A DNA stretch of 64,000 bases from Vibrio aphrogenes (lineage in GTDB: Bacteria > Pseudomonadota > Gammaproteobacteria > Enterobacterales > Vibrionaceae), in NCBI RefSeq assembly GCF_002157735.2, contig NZ_AP018689.1:2389619-2453618 (forward strand), given 5' to 3'. A program made the translations under genes and the position numbers. The notes under the pieces are model-generated. The model was given only the letters and a program-made list of their open reading frames with translations. It was not told the origin of the DNA and did not search any database. This document shows, in pieces, positions 49,226 through 64,000 of this stretch (position 1 is the stretch's first letter; every line of letters begins with the position of its first letter).

Positions 49226-50293
49226 TTAGTGAGAAAATGGCTGGCTCTGAGCAAAAATGGCTTCTAAGCGTGTTTCTTGTTGGCTATCAAAAAAGCGCAC
49301 TTCATGCTCCAACTCGACGCCATACTTATCCTTCACGGCTAATTTGATAAACCAAGCCAATTCCAAGATATCCGTGGCGGTTGCTTCACCTACATTAACA
49401 ATAACCAGCGCTTGTTGAGGGTGAACTTGTGCCCCTCCAATTTGATGTCCTTTCAATCCACAGCGGTCAATCAACCAACCAGCCGCAATTTTGACACCAT
49501 CCGTCACCGGATAACCTGTTAATTCTGGATACAAAGCTTGTAATGTCTGAAAGCTTTCTGAGGAGATAATAGGGTTTTTGAAAAAACTGCCCGCGTTGCC
49601 AGTGACTTGAGGGTCCGGTAATTTTGTACCTCGAATATCACAAACTAAATCAAAGACTTCACGTGGGGTCGTCAATAAATCTTTATCCGCTTTTAGTGGG
49701 CCATAGGTTAAAGTAGGAGCCCAAGTGGTTGGAAGCTTCAACCCCACTTCAACAATCATCACACGACCTAATAATTCATGCTTAAAAATAGAATCACGAT
49801 AATCAAAACGACACTCTTCTGCGGATAATCTTACTCGTTTAAAAGTCGTTAAATCCACATAGTCGACATAACTACAAACATCTTTAAATTCAACGCCATA
49901 GGCACCAATATTTTGTATAGGGGCACTGCCTGCACAGCCGGGAATCATGGCCAGGTTTTCCAATCCAGATAAGCCTTGCTCTAAAGACCATTCAACCAAA
50001 CTTGGCCAATCTTCACCACCGGAGACGGTTAACAAAATGCCATCTTCTTCCACAGTAATGGATTTCCCCAATAGCTGATTGATGATCACAACACCATGAA
50101 AGGGTTCCGTAAACAACACATTACTGCCCTTTCCTAAGATCAATTTAGGTAATGATTCCCACTCGGGGTTACGATAAACCGCCATAATATCTTCTATCGT
50201 TGTCGCTTCAACTAAGACATCACACGGCATATCAATACCAAAGGTATGGAATGGTTTTAGATTTACGTTGTTATTTACATTCATAGATTTCAT
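49226..50293 (-). CDS. murB: UDP-N-acetylenolpyruvoylglucosamine reductase
   Basis: MurB is the FAD/NADPH enzyme that completes UDP-N-acetylmuramate for peptidoglycan. The 355-residue type I enzyme shows LKPFHTFGID, the FAD-binding PKLILGKGSNVLF, ENLAMIPGCAGSAPIQNIGAYG, YRDSIFK and the C-terminal VTGNAGSFFKNP with the catalytic serine. Start at ATG 50293; a second ATG three codons on is possible. It forms an operon with birA. Confidence 0.97.
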   Translation of the reverse strand: MKSMNVNNNVNLKPFHTFGIDMPCDVLVEATTIEDIMAVYRNPEWESLPKLILGKGSNVLFTEPFHGVVIINQLLGKSITVEEDGILLTVSGGEDWPSLVEWSLEQGLSGLENLAMIPGCAGSAPIQNIGAYGVEFKDVCSYVDYVDLTTFKRVRLSAEECRFDYRDSIFKHELLGRVMIVEVGLKLPTTWAPTLTYGPLKADKDLLTTPREVFDLVCDIRGTKLPDPQVTGNAGSFFKNPIISSESFQTLQALYPELTGYPVTDGVKIAAGWLIDRCGLKGHQIGGAQVHPQQALVIVNVGEATATDILELAWFIKLAVKDKYGVELEHEVRFFDSQQETRLEAIFAQSQPFSH

Positions 50294-50350
50294 TACCTAA
50301 ACTTGTGTCGTAATATTCTACCTTATACACCCAATAAACACAGTCTCTGT

Positions 50351-50788
50351 ATGATTGAAGTTAACTTTCAGCAACTTGACCCTATGAAGTTGCCTCTTAT
50401 TAAGCCGATATATAAGCACTTCTACCCTTCGGCTAAACCCAAAAAGTCAGAAGTCATTGTTGTGGGTTATGTGCAGCAACAAATTATTTCCGTGGTACGC
50501 TTTCGCCCTATCGAACACTATTCTTTATTAACGGGGCTTTTGGTTATTCCAGAGTATCGTCAGCAAGGTATTGCCCATCAATTGCTCAATTTTTGCCACA
50601 AAGATCATGTGAATTCAGATACCTTCTGCTTTGCTTATGATCATCTTGAATGCCTGTATCAATCTTGCGGTTTTATCACCATCACTCCTGAAACCTTGCC
50701 TCCTTCATTGCAGCAGCTATTCCAACGTTACACGGCAAACGGTAAAAAACTGTTACCAATGCAATATAAAGCAACAGTTCTGACATAA
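50351..50788 (+). CDS. GNAT-family acetyltransferase
   Basis: A 145-residue protein of the GCN5-related acetyltransferase fold: VVRFRPIEHYSLLTGLLVIPEYRQQGIAHQLLNF holds beta4 and the acetyl-CoA loop (RQQGIA fits Q/RxxGxG/A), and YDHLECLYQSCGF is the usual C-terminal strand. I choose the ATG at 50351 (MIEVNFQQLD); an upstream TTG frame lacks support. The acceptor is unknown. Divergent from murB and upstream of pssA by 86 bp. Confidence 0.8.
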   Translation: MIEVNFQQLDPMKLPLIKPIYKHFYPSAKPKKSEVIVVGYVQQQIISVVRFRPIEHYSLLTGLLVIPEYRQQGIAHQLLNFCHKDHVNSDTFCFAYDHLECLYQSCGFITITPETLPPSLQQLFQRYTANGKKLLPMQYKATVLT

Positions 50789-50874
50789 CTTCGCTGCGAT
50801 ATATAGGAATATTTATCCGTTATTTGATAAAATGTCGTCTCTTAGACATTAGCAGCATGTAAGGTTTATTAAAT

Positions 50875-52215
50875 ATGATAGCTAGTAAGAATTTACTGGA
50901 ACAGCTACCTACCATAGCGCAAGATCCAACAAAATTTGAAGTGCTCTTCTCTGCACACCAATTTCGTGATCGGCTTTTGTCTAAAATAAAACAAGCAAAA
51001 TCTCGCATTTACCTAGTCGCTTTATATTTAGAAAATGATGAAGCCGGTAGAGAAGTCCTCACTGAATTATACGAAGCTAAGCAGCGCAATCCACAACTAG
51101 ACATTACTGTTTGTGTCGATTGGCACCGCGCACAACGAGGATTAATTGGCGCACAACACAGTGAAGGAAATGCGGCGTTATATAAAGAGTTTGCACAAAA
51201 ATACCAACACCCTATCTCTATTTTAGGGGTACCGGTACGTGGTAAAGAAGTGTTTGGTGTTTTACACCTTAAAGGTTTTATTATTGATGATACTGTGATT
51301 TACAGCGGTGCTAGCCTCAACAATATTTATTTACACCAGAATGATAAATATCGATTTGATCGCTACCATGTAATGACAAACCCAACGCTCGCCAATACCA
51401 TGGTGCAATATATCCAACACTATATTAGCAATAACAGTGCCGTAAACTGTTTATCTCAACCAGAGCGACCAAGCACTAAATCATTAAAAACAGCGATTAA
51501 ACAATTCCGAACCTCTCTCACTCAATCGCATTATCAATTTACACCAGAAACACGTTCTGACGATGAAGTGGGAATCACTCCTTTGGTTGGTGTCGGTAAG
51601 CGTCGCAATAAACTGAACTTGCACATCAATAATCTTATTGCCTGTGCCGAAAAAGAGATTACCATTCTAACGCCTTACTTTAACTTCCCTAAAAGCATTG
51701 CAAAAGAAGTCAAACGCGCCATTCGACGAGGTGTTAAAGTCACGATTATTGTTGGTGATAAGACCGCAAATGACTTCTATATTCCGCCAGAAGAAGAATT
51801 CAAAACCATTGCAGGGTTACCTTATCTATACGAAATCAACCTGCGTCATTTCGCTCGTATCAATGAAGCACATATTGCCAGTCGCCAACTTTCTATTCAT
51901 TTATGGAAACACGACAACAATAGTTTTCATTTAAAAGGTATGTGGGTCGATAAAGAATACATGTTATTGACGGGTAATAACCTTAACCCACGAGCTTGGA
52001 AGCTTGACTTAGAAAATGGACTCTTGATCCAAGACCCTGCACAAAAACTAACTGCACAGTTTGAGCTTGAGTTATCTTCAATCTTAGAACACACCACTCT
52101 GATTGGAAGCTTTAAACAGTTAGATACCATCGACAGTTACCCTGAAGAAGTCCAAAAGCTTATTCGCAAGATAAAAAGAGTTAAAGTTGATCGTATTTTA
52201 AAACAGATTTTATAA
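50875..52215 (+). CDS. pssA: CDP-diacylglycerol--serine O-phosphatidyltransferase
   Basis: PssA makes phosphatidylserine, precursor of phosphatidylethanolamine. It belongs to the phospholipase-D superfamily: two HKD-type motifs, HLKGFIIDD (about 138) and HLKGMWVDKEYMLLTGNNLN (about 355-375), are present, each with the asparagine/aspartate after it. 446 residues agree with E. coli PssA (451). Unlike the type II enzyme, it has no membrane helices and is peripheral. A terminator follows. Confidence 0.96.
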   Translation: MIASKNLLEQLPTIAQDPTKFEVLFSAHQFRDRLLSKIKQAKSRIYLVALYLENDEAGREVLTELYEAKQRNPQLDITVCVDWHRAQRGLIGAQHSEGNAALYKEFAQKYQHPISILGVPVRGKEVFGVLHLKGFIIDDTVIYSGASLNNIYLHQNDKYRFDRYHVMTNPTLANTMVQYIQHYISNNSAVNCLSQPERPSTKSLKTAIKQFRTSLTQSHYQFTPETRSDDEVGITPLVGVGKRRNKLNLHINNLIACAEKEITILTPYFNFPKSIAKEVKRAIRRGVKVTIIVGDKTANDFYIPPEEEFKTIAGLPYLYEINLRHFARINEAHIASRQLSIHLWKHDNNSFHLKGMWVDKEYMLLTGNNLNPRAWKLDLENGLLIQDPAQKLTAQFELELSSILEHTTLIGSFKQLDTIDSYPEEVQKLIRKIKRVKVDRILKQIL

Positions 52216-52242
52216 TCGCGATCACGATGAATAATCCCACTG

Positions 52243-52272
52243 AAGCCTAACCTATCCCGTTAGGCTTTTTTA
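52243..52272 (+). terminator. pssA terminator
   Basis: Stem AAGCCTAAC / GTTAGGCTT (52243-52251 with 52259-52267), 7-nt loop and T tract, 28 bp after pssA. Confidence 0.88.
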
Positions 52273-52393
52273 TCCTTCACGCCCTTGAACCACATTTAGC
52301 TATCCAATAACAACCAACCTCACAAAGCTATTTCAGCATTATCCAGCTCCTAACCTATTCACCAAAGCTAAAGTCGATAAAATAAGTATGAAA

Positions 52394-52571
52394 ATAACCA
52401 ATCACACCAATTGGAGAGTCAGACATTACGTAGGAAAAAGGCTTGAGAACAAGGCTGAAATTTTCAATAAATAGAGGCTCTATAATCAACGTTTTTATAA
52501 ACAAAAGTATAAAGTCGTTATCAAGCCTTTTAACCAACAAGGAGGCGCAGTTATTTTGTACCCTTGGTATA
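52394..52571. repeat. Dispersed MITE-like repeat, family A (copy 2)
   Basis: About 178 bp related to 1950-2112: starts TAACCAATCACACCAATT, shares AAAAAGGCTTGAGAACAAGG, GAAATTTTC, CGTTATC.AGCCTTTTAAC and ends CTTGGTAT. More diverged than the two family B copies are from each other. The rest of 52216-52700 contains nothing I recognise apart from the terminators. Confidence 0.65.
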
Positions 52572-52704
52572 AAACTACCAGAATATTATCGAAAAGGTGT
52601 GTCATGCATGGAATCGTTTCTTGGAGAGCACCGGCAGGGTAACAAAAATATGCACTAGAAACGGGAGTAATCTAGACAATTAATTTTTTAGGTTAGCATA
52701 AACG

Positions 52705-52737
52705 AAAAAATCCTGACTCTTTCGAATCAGGATTTTA
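52705..52737 (-). terminator. rrn operon terminator
   Basis: On the minus strand a stem AAAATCCTGA / TCAGGATTTT followed by Ts, just after tRNA-Asp. Confidence 0.88.
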
Positions 52738-52744
52738 AAATAAG

Positions 52745-52821
52745 TGGCGGAGTGGACGGGACTCGAACCCGCGACCCCCGGCGTGACAGGCCGGTATTCT
52801 AACCAACTGAACTACCACTCC
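52745..52821 (-). tRNA. tRNA-Asp (GTC)
   Basis: 77 nt with encoded CCA. Acceptor GGAGTGG, anticodon loop CTGTCAC (GTC), T arm GGTTCGAGTCC. Last gene of the rrn operon, as in several Vibrio rrn operons. Confidence 0.95.
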
Positions 52822-52886
52822 GCAGTGTCTATTCAGTATTTCAAACTTTTGCCTTTAGATTTTTCTAAAATCTAAAAACGGAAAGT

Positions 52887-53006
52887 AAGCCTGGCGATGT
52901 CCTACTCTCACATGGGGAGACCCCACACTACCATCGGCGCTACTTCGTTTCACTTCTGAGTTCGGCATGGAATCAGGTGGGTCCAAAGCGCTATGGTCGC
53001 CAAGCA
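52887..53006 (-). rRNA. rrf: 5S ribosomal RNA
   Basis: About 120 nt starting TGCTTGGCGACCATAGCG and ending with the complementary CGCCAGGC; the conserved CCGAACTCAGAAGTGAAACG loop is present. Confidence 0.95.
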
Positions 53007-53141
53007 AATTCTTTTGTTAAAACATCATTTATGATGCTTTAACTTAATTCGGAAAGCTGCTTTGTTATCTCTAACTCGTTCTCACACTCATTCAAGCATG
53101 TCTTATATCTATTAAGTCCATCAAAACCCTTTAGGTGTTGT

Positions 53142-56031
<2,890 letters not shown>

Positions 56032-56273
56032 ACAACCCAAAAGGGTCTTATGTATGTTCAACTAAATAAGGTTTTAGTTTGTTGATATTTAAGAGGGTAA
56101 TCTTAAATATCGTTGCCGGACTCAATAGATGTTTTTGCCTACTTTTATGAAAAAGTAGATAAAAACTAGAATACAAGACACTTGAATGTGTGTTGTGTGT
56201 TTATCTTTAAGATAAACATTGAGAACTTTTATTTGATAACAACATAAAGTCGTTATCAGTCAGCTTTCCAAAT

Positions 56274-56285
56274 TGTTAAAGAGCA
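56274..56285 (-). promoter_or_regulatory. boxA antitermination site in the 16S-23S spacer
   Basis: On the minus strand TGCTCTTTAACA, identical to the E. coli boxA core, between tRNA-Ala and 23S. The 308 bp between 23S and tRNA-Ala otherwise hold the 23S processing stem (CCATACAAC near 56030 against GTTGTATGG near 53143). Confidence 0.85.
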
Positions 56286-56337
56286 AAGAGTTTCTTACGA
56301 AACCATTTTTAAAAGCATTCGTAAATGCGCTTAAAGA

Positions 56338-56413
56338 TGGTGGAGCTATGCGGGATCGAACCGCAGACCTCCTGCGTGCAAGGCAGGCGCTCTCCCAGCT
56401 GAGCTATAGCCCC
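56338..56413 (-). tRNA. tRNA-Ala (TGC)
   Basis: 76 nt with encoded CCA in the 16S-23S spacer. Acceptor GGGGCTA, anticodon loop CTTGCAC (TGC), T arm GGTTCGATCCC. Confidence 0.95.
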
Positions 56414-56448
56414 ATCGAAATCATGTTGACCAATCTTTTAGGAAAGAT

Positions 56449-56525
56449 TGGTGGGTCTGAGTGGACTTGAACCACCGACCTCCCGCTTATCAGGCGAGCG
56501 CTCTAACCAGCTGAGCTACAGACCC
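56449..56525 (-). tRNA. tRNA-Ile (GAT)
   Basis: 77 nt with encoded CCA in the 16S-23S spacer. Acceptor GGGTCTG, anticodon loop CTGATAA (GAT), T arm GGTTCAAGTCC. Confidence 0.95.
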
Positions 56526-56593
56526 AACATGAAACTCTTTTCTATATAAACCTAATCAATCTGTGTGGGTACTCATCAAAAATAATCTTCGTA

Positions 56594-58136
<1,543 letters not shown>

Positions 58137-58358
58137 AAGTTTTTGTGGTCTTGCGACCGGCTCAACGAATACTGACTTCAAAACTATTCTTCTTAAAAAA
58201 GAAGAAGTAACTTTAAAGCTATTATCTATCCAACAGATAGATAATGAATTGACTGTGCCGCTATTATTTATTTCCACTTTAAAAAGTGAAATCAAACCAG
58301 CTCAAGGCTGACTCTTTTAATAGCCGTTTGGTCACTCAGTTCATTGATAAATCTTTTT

Positions 58359-58400
58359 GATTATCATCAACGAGTGCCCACACAGATTGATAGGTTTAAA
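58359..58400 (-). other. 5' arm of the 16S processing stem
   Basis: The leader segment around CCTATCAATCTGTGTGGGCA (read as its complement) can pair over about 35 nt with 56548-56587 downstream of 16S (CCTAATCAATCTGTGTGGGT), forming the long stem cut by RNase III. Confidence 0.75.
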
Positions 58401-58401
58401 T

Positions 58402-58413
58402 TGTTAAAGAGCG
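58402..58413 (-). promoter_or_regulatory. boxA antitermination site in the rrn leader
   Basis: On the minus strand CGCTCTTTAACA, matching the boxA core, between promoter P2 and 16S. Confidence 0.82.
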
Positions 58414-58460
58414 TTGTTCTTATCGATAATGCTTAGCGCATCTCGTTGAACAGGGCGGCC

Positions 58461-58488
58461 ATTTTAGCGATTTAAAAGCTCGTGTCAA
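58461..58488 (-). promoter_or_regulatory. rrn promoter P2
   Basis: On the minus strand TTGACA (58483-58488), 16-bp spacer, TAAAAT (58461-58466), then GGCCGCCC. Confidence 0.85.
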
Positions 58489-58631
58489 ACACTTTTTTAA
58501 AACTTTTATTTCTTTCACTTTCGAAAGTGAAATCAAACTAGCCGAAGCTGTTTTCGCTAACCTTTTTGAGAAGGTTTTGACCTCTAACCCGTGCTGCAGC
58601 TTGGCTGCGTGCTCCGTGTCAGTGAGGGCGC

Positions 58632-58685
58632 ATTATAGAGAGCTGATGAATATTGGCAAGCCCTTTTTCCGACTTTTTTTGTTTT
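58632..58685 (-). promoter_or_regulatory. rrn promoter P1 with UP-like element
   Basis: On the minus strand TTGCCA (58654-58659), 16-bp spacer, TATAAT (58632-58637) and the discriminator GCGCCCTCA typical of stringently controlled rRNA promoters. An A-rich stretch (AAAAAAAACAAAAAAAG) just upstream fits an UP element. Fis sites may lie further up but cannot be called reliably. Confidence 0.88.
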
Positions 58686-58779
58686 TTTTGATCATTTGGT
58701 TACTTTTGCGCCAAGAGAGGGTGTTTTCACTAGTTTCGAACTTATATTTCGTCATAATCAGTCTAAATAAGGAGTAAAA

Positions 58780-59319
58780 ATGAACAATATTCGTCGCTAT
58801 AAAGGCATTAGTCCACAATTAGGTCATCAGGTTTACATTGATGAATCTTCCGTTCTCGTTGGTGATATAAAAATTGGTGATGATTCTAGTATTTGGCCTC
58901 TCGTTGCGGCTCGTGGAGATGTTAATCATATTCACATCGGCGAGCGAACGAATATTCAAGATGGTAGTGTCTTACATGTGACTCATAAAAATGCAGATCA
59001 TCCCGAAGGGTTTCCATTGCTCATTGGTCACGATGTGACGGTTGGCCATAAAGTCATGTTACATGGCTGCACGATTCATGACCGAGTCTTGGTTGGGATG
59101 GGAGCTATTGTTTTAGATGGTGCTGTCATTGAGTCGGATGTAATGATTGGTGCTGGTAGCTTGGTTCCGCCCAATAAACGTTTAGAAAGTGGCTATCTTT
59201 ATATTGGGAGCCCTGTAAAACAAGCCCGTCCTTTAACTGAGACTGAAAAAGCCTTTTTATTAAAGTCTGCAAATAATTATGTCGACAATAAAAATGACTA
59301 TCTTCACCAAGTCAGCTAG
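58780..59319 (+). CDS. yrdA: Gamma-carbonic-anhydrase-like protein YrdA
   Basis: A 179-residue left-handed beta-helix protein with hexapeptide repeats (SVLVGDIKIGDDSSIWP; AVIESDVMIGAGSLVPPNK). Metal-ligand histidines are in VLHVTHKN and the GHKVMLHGC pair, as in gamma-carbonic anhydrases; YrdA homologues show weak or no proven activity. An AAGGAG Shine-Dalgarno precedes the ATG. It is divergent from the rrn operon, as E. coli yrdA is next to rrnD. Confidence 0.93.
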   Translation: MNNIRRYKGISPQLGHQVYIDESSVLVGDIKIGDDSSIWPLVAARGDVNHIHIGERTNIQDGSVLHVTHKNADHPEGFPLLIGHDVTVGHKVMLHGCTIHDRVLVGMGAIVLDGAVIESDVMIGAGSLVPPNKRLESGYLYIGSPVKQARPLTETEKAFLLKSANNYVDNKNDYLHQVS

Positions 59320-59356
59320 TCATTGTCTTCTTTATATTTATAACCTAAATCTTCTT

Positions 59357-59620
59357 TTAGCCTAAGTCTATTTCACCGCTTGGGCTAAAGGCTTCGTCTT
59401 CAATGGCCTGCTCGGCTAATTCTTCTAAATCAAATTGCACACGCTGAAAAGCTTCCAACGCCTGCTTTTCAGAAGATAGCGTTTGATGGTCTAATTGCGA
59501 TAATAAAGATAAAGAAGCGCTGCAAGCGATCAGCTGTCCAGATTGCTGGGCAAAAAAGACCACACATTGACGTGAATCATCCCAGTGTTTTTGATCGGTA
59601 AACAAAATATTTTGATTCAT
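59357..59620 (-). CDS. yrdB: DUF1488 protein (YrdB-like)
   Basis: An 87-residue acidic protein with the DUF1488 layout (FTDQKHWDDSRQCVVFFAQQSGQLIACSASLSLL..). It is 3 bp downstream of aroE, so co-translated, as in E. coli yrdB. The function is unknown. Confidence 0.85.
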   Translation of the reverse strand: MNQNILFTDQKHWDDSRQCVVFFAQQSGQLIACSASLSLLSQLDHQTLSSEKQALEAFQRVQFDLEELAEQAIEDEAFSPSGEIDLG

Positions 59621-59623
59621 GCT

Positions 59624-60451
59624 TTAACTCTCTAAGTTTTTTCTCAGTTCTCGCAATACCTGACGAAGACTCGGACGTAACCCTCGCCACAACATAAAAC
59701 TTTCCGCCGCTTGTCCGACTAACATACCTAAACCATCATAAGCATGTACGACACCATTTTCTTTGGCCCACTGAGTAAATAAGGTTTTATCGCCACCATA
59801 ACTCATATCGTAACTTATCGTTTGAGGAGAAAATATACTCGCACTGATATCCGGTAATCCGCCAGTTAGTCCGGCAGATGTAGAATTAATCACAATATCA
59901 AATGAGCCCTCAATGCTGTCCATGGCTTGTGCGCTCACCGGACCATAAGGCAAAAATCCCTCCACCAGCGCTTGTGCTTTAGTTAGTGTACGATTGGCTA
60001 TCACTAATTGCTGAGGCTGCTGATCCAATAGTGGCTTAATCACCCCCCGTGCTGCCCCACCCGCACCAAGTAACAAGATACGACTACCTTGAATAGGAGC
60101 CTGATTTAACAGTAGGTCTTGAACTAAACCTTCGCCATCAGTGTTATCTCCAATAATCTGCCCGTCATCTAACTTCTTAAGCGTATTTACCGCCTGAGCC
60201 AATTGTGCTCTTTCAGTTAAGCGGTCAGCAAATTGATAAGCATCCAATTTAAAAGGGGCGGTGACATTACAGCCTTTTCCCCCTTCAGCAAAAAAGCGTT
60301 GCGCAGAAAGCGTAAACTCATCCAGCGGCGCTTCAATAATACCGTATTGCATCGCTTGATTAGTTTGACGAGCGAATAAGGTATGAATAAAAGGAGACTT
60401 ACTGTGTGAGATTGGGTTTCCAAATACTACATATTGATCAAGATTGTTCAT
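59624..60451 (-). CDS. aroE: Shikimate dehydrogenase (NADP+)
   Basis: AroE reduces 3-dehydroshikimate in aromatic amino-acid synthesis. From ATG 60451 ([20 protein letters not shown]) it has 275 residues, the family length; the longer frame to 60484 adds 11 unlikely residues. The catalytic Lys/Asp pair lies in [11 protein letters not shown] and [11 protein letters not shown]; the NADP fold is [13 protein letters not shown] with VIANRT, and STSAGL is conserved. Confidence 0.96.
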   Translation of the reverse strand: MNNLDQYVVFGNPISHSKSPFIHTLFARQTNQAMQYGIIEAPLDEFTLSAQRFFAEGGKGCNVTAPFKLDAYQFADRLTERAQLAQAVNTLKKLDDGQIIGDNTDGEGLVQDLLLNQAPIQGSRILLLGAGGAARGVIKPLLDQQPQQLVIANRTLTKAQALVEGFLPYGPVSAQAMDSIEGSFDIVINSTSAGLTGGLPDISASIFSPQTISYDMSYGGDKTLFTQWAKENGVVHAYDGLGMLVGQAAESFMLWRGLRPSLRQVLRELRKNLES

Positions 60452-60486
60452 ATTGTTGGCCTTTCCTTGCCCGATTAGCGTCATAC

Positions 60487-61967
<1,481 letters not shown>

Positions 61968-62093
61968 GTTTTCTCTTCCCTGTATTACTTTGTCATAGAT
62001 CAATACGGTCAGTGTATAAAACCTCACGCCCGATGACTAAACGTTTTTTTTATGTAACAACAGGAATTTATACTGACATCGAAAAACAACCTG

Positions 62094-62131
62094 ACGCAAA
62101 CGTTTTCCTTGGATGTTTTTCTCAGTATAAT
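62094..62131 (+). promoter_or_regulatory. PurR operator overlapping the purEK promoter
   Basis: ACGCAAACGTTTTCCT (62094-62109) matches the E. coli PurR consensus at essentially every position. It overlaps the -35 region (TTTTCC, 62103-62108) of a promoter whose TATAAT -10 is at 62126-62131, 17 bp on. Binding of PurR with hypoxanthine or guanine would block polymerase. Confidence 0.88.
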
Positions 62132-62204
62132 GCGGGCAATATCGTGAATATCACTAGTTCATTACAACTAGTCCACCAATAACTGATTCGTTAAGGAGTG
62201 ATCG

Positions 62205-62690
62205 ATGACTGTTGGAATCATCATGGGTTCAAAATCTGATTGGCCAACTATGAAACTGGCTGCTGAAATGCTTGACCGTTTTAATGTGCCATACGAGACC
62301 AAAGTGGTTTCAGCTCACCGAACACCACATCTTTTAGCTGAATATGCTGAAAGTGCCAAACAACGAGGCATTAAAGTCATTATTGCAGGAGCCGGTGGCG
62401 CAGCCCATTTACCCGGTATGACCGCGGCCTATACCAGCTTGCCAGTATTAGGGGTTCCAGTGCAATCTCGCGCTTTATCAGGTGTTGATTCTCTTTACTC
62501 CATTGTACAAATGCCTAAAGGGATTGCGGTAGGAACATTAGCGATTGGTGAAGCAGGAGCCGCTAACGCCGGTATTCTTGCCGCACAAATCATTGGTACA
62601 TTTGATGAGACCGTCATGGCGAAAGTTGAAGCCTTCCGTAAAGAACAAACGGATACCGTCCTAGCCAATCCCAACCCAGCAGAGGATTAA
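62205..62690 (+). CDS. purE: 5-(carboxyamino)imidazole ribonucleotide mutase
   Basis: PurE moves the carboxylate of N5-CAIR to give CAIR. The 161 residues have the class I signature [13 protein letters not shown], the catalytic histidine in VVSAHRTPH and [12 protein letters not shown], plus [22 protein letters not shown]. An AAGGAG Shine-Dalgarno precedes the ATG. Operon with purK (5 bp apart) under PurR. Confidence 0.98.
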   Translation: MTVGIIMGSKSDWPTMKLAAEMLDRFNVPYETKVVSAHRTPHLLAEYAESAKQRGIKVIIAGAGGAAHLPGMTAAYTSLPVLGVPVQSRALSGVDSLYSIVQMPKGIAVGTLAIGEAGAANAGILAAQIIGTFDETVMAKVEAFRKEQTDTVLANPNPAED

Positions 62691-62695
62691 GATTG

Positions 62696-63832
62696 ATGGC
62701 CAAGCAACAAGTATTAGTGCTCGGTGCCGGTCAATTGGCACGAATGATGTCTTTAGCCGGAGCACCGTTGAATATCAATATTTCTGCCTTTGATGTAGGC
62801 AGTGAGCAAATTGTTCATCCCCTTACAGGTAACGTCATTGGTCATGGTTTAAATAATGCCATTGCCGCCGCCGATGTCATTACCGCAGAGTTTGAACATA
62901 TTCCCCATTCCATTCTGGATATCTGTGAACAAAGCGGCAAATTTTTACCCACCACTCAAGCTATTAAAGCTGGCGGTGATCGCCGCATTGAAAAACAACT
63001 GTTAGATGATGCCAATGTTGCTAACGCTAAGTATGCCATTATCAATACTCGCGATGACTTTAATCAGGCGATTCAAACCGTAGGTATTCCAATGGTGCTC
63101 AAAACCGCACTGGGTGGATATGATGGAAAAGGACAGTGGCGTTTAACCGAACCACAACAGGCCGATTCTATCTGGAATAAAATTAGCGCAAGTTTAGAAG
63201 TTAACCCACAGCAAGCTATTGTTGCTGAACAATTTGTCAGTTTTCAACGTGAAGTCTCACTCGTCGGCGCTCGCAATGCGAAAGGAGAACTGGCCATTTA
63301 TCCGCTCGCAGAAAATGTTCATGTCAATGGCGTCTTAAGCCTCTCTGTTGCTATTGATGAGCCAGAACTGCAAGCTCAAGCTGAGCAGATGTTTACCGCG
63401 GTAGCAGAGCAACTCAATTATGTGGGATTGTTAGCCATTGAATTCTTTGATGTTCAAGGTCAGCTATTAGTGAATGAAATCGCCCCTCGTGTGCATAACT
63501 CCGGCCACTGGACTCAACAAGGTGCTGAAGTCTGCCAGTTTGAAAACCATTTACGTGCGGTGTGTCATTTACCTTTAGGTTGTACTAAAACCATTCGTCC
63601 TACCGCCATGGTCAATATTTTAGGGCAAGATAGCTTACCAGACGCCGTGATGAACATGCCGCAATGTCATGTCCATTGGTACGGTAAAGAAAAACGTCCA
63701 GGACGCAAAATGGGACACATTAATGTGTGCGCTCATAGTCGTGAGGAGTTAACACTCAATCTACGCCAATTAGCAAGCGTACTCGATCCGGCCGCTTTTC
63801 CAGAATTGCAGCACCATATAGAACAATTATAG
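62696..63832 (+). CDS. purK: 5-(carboxyamino)imidazole ribonucleotide synthase
   Basis: PurK makes N5-CAIR from AIR, bicarbonate and ATP, the substrate of PurE. From the ATG 62696 ([18 protein letters not shown]) it has 378 residues. ATP-grasp features include [31 protein letters not shown] and [21 protein letters not shown] lies before the start; a TTG three bases upstream is rejected. Second gene of purEK. Confidence 0.97.
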   Translation: MAKQQVLVLGAGQLARMMSLAGAPLNINISAFDVGSEQIVHPLTGNVIGHGLNNAIAAADVITAEFEHIPHSILDICEQSGKFLPTTQAIKAGGDRRIEKQLLDDANVANAKYAIINTRDDFNQAIQTVGIPMVLKTALGGYDGKGQWRLTEPQQADSIWNKISASLEVNPQQAIVAEQFVSFQREVSLVGARNAKGELAIYPLAENVHVNGVLSLSVAIDEPELQAQAEQMFTAVAEQLNYVGLLAIEFFDVQGQLLVNEIAPRVHNSGHWTQQGAEVCQFENHLRAVCHLPLGCTKTIRPTAMVNILGQDSLPDAVMNMPQCHVHWYGKEKRPGRKMGHINVCAHSREELTLNLRQLASVLDPAAFPELQHHIEQL

Positions 63833-63911
63833 CGCTGTAACATATTCTAGAATCGGCGACCTAATCTGGGGTCGACCACGAGCTCGGGTATAAGAAAGAA
63901 TACGACAAATA

Positions 63912-63960
63912 AAAAAACCGCCGAACATGATGTGAGCCCATCCTGTTCAGCGGTTTTTAT
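63912..63960. terminator. purEK terminator
   Basis: A long stem AAAAACCGC-CGAACA / TGTTCA-GCGGTTTTT with a 15-20 nt loop, A-rich on the left and T-rich on the right, so it can work in both directions. The last 40 bases of the window hold nothing recognisable. Confidence 0.85.
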
Positions 63961-64000
63961 TATCGATACGTTTTTTAATCAAATTAAGATAGCGATGACT

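Noticed and set aside
52443..52658. 71-codon plus-strand frame downstream of pssA
   Set aside because: Mostly inside the family A repeat; no ribosome site or recognisable product.

Overview
The window is a chromosomal segment of a gammaproteobacterium of the family Vibrionaceae, most likely a Vibrio. This rests on protein character (RpoB, RpoC, SecE, DusB, Fis, TsaC and TufB all read as Vibrio-like), on gene order (tRNA-Thr/Tyr/Gly/Thr-tuf-secE-nusG-rplKAJL-rpoBC; murB-birA; tsaC-hemF-aroE-yrdB next to an rrn operon and yrdA; purHD near hupA-yjaG), and on Vibrio-type dispersed repeats. I cannot name the species.

Layout. 1-1900: 3' end of prmA, then the dusB-fis operon with a tandem ERIC-like repeat between its two genes. 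2100-10950: an accessory type I restriction-modification island (hsdM-hsdS, a tandem repeat block, an AlbA_2/GHKL-like gene with a heptad-repeat linker, hsdR, then two small overlapping genes, one encoding a zinc-ribbon protein). 10945-15068: the malXY-malI regulon with two MalI-type operators. 15160-18908: a small lipoprotein gene and purHD, with a MITE-like repeat inserted upstream of purH. 19000-21000: yjaH, hupA, yjaG. 21094-22619: a 2-hydroxyacid dehydrogenase and a uracil-DNA-glycosylase-family protein, coupled. 22626-27307: a four-gene export operon (TolC-like protein, HlyD-like adaptor, two ABC-2 permeases) with no ATPase gene. 27540-30565: hemE, nudC, rsd, a second copy of the MITE-like repeat and a candidate small RNA. 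30634-32959: an EamA permease gene split by an IS3-family element with a 4-bp target duplication. 33104-47140: rpoC, rpoB, rplL, rplJ, rplA, rplK, nusG, secE, tuf and four tRNAs, all on the minus strand, with recognisable promoters, leaders, an attenuator and terminators. 47304-52215: coaA, birA, murB, an acetyltransferase, pssA. 52700-58660: a complete rrn operon on the minus strand (P1, P2, boxA, 16S, Ile, Ala, 23S, 5S, Asp, terminator). 58780-62000: yrdA, yrdB, aroE, hemF, tsaC. 62094-63832: purEK under a consensus-like PurR box.

Most of the window is core machinery for transcription, translation, purine and haem synthesis. The accessory and less ordinary parts are the hsd island, the ATPase-less exporter, the IS-split permease whose 3' part has acquired an in-frame start inside the IS, four kinds of intergenic repeat, and an orphan plus-strand terminator that points to an unannotated RNA upstream of hemE. 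I see no CRISPR array, prophage or integron. I do not see an obviously new multi-gene system; the hsd island with its embedded AlbA_2 gene and trailing small-gene pair is the best candidate for undescribed biology.
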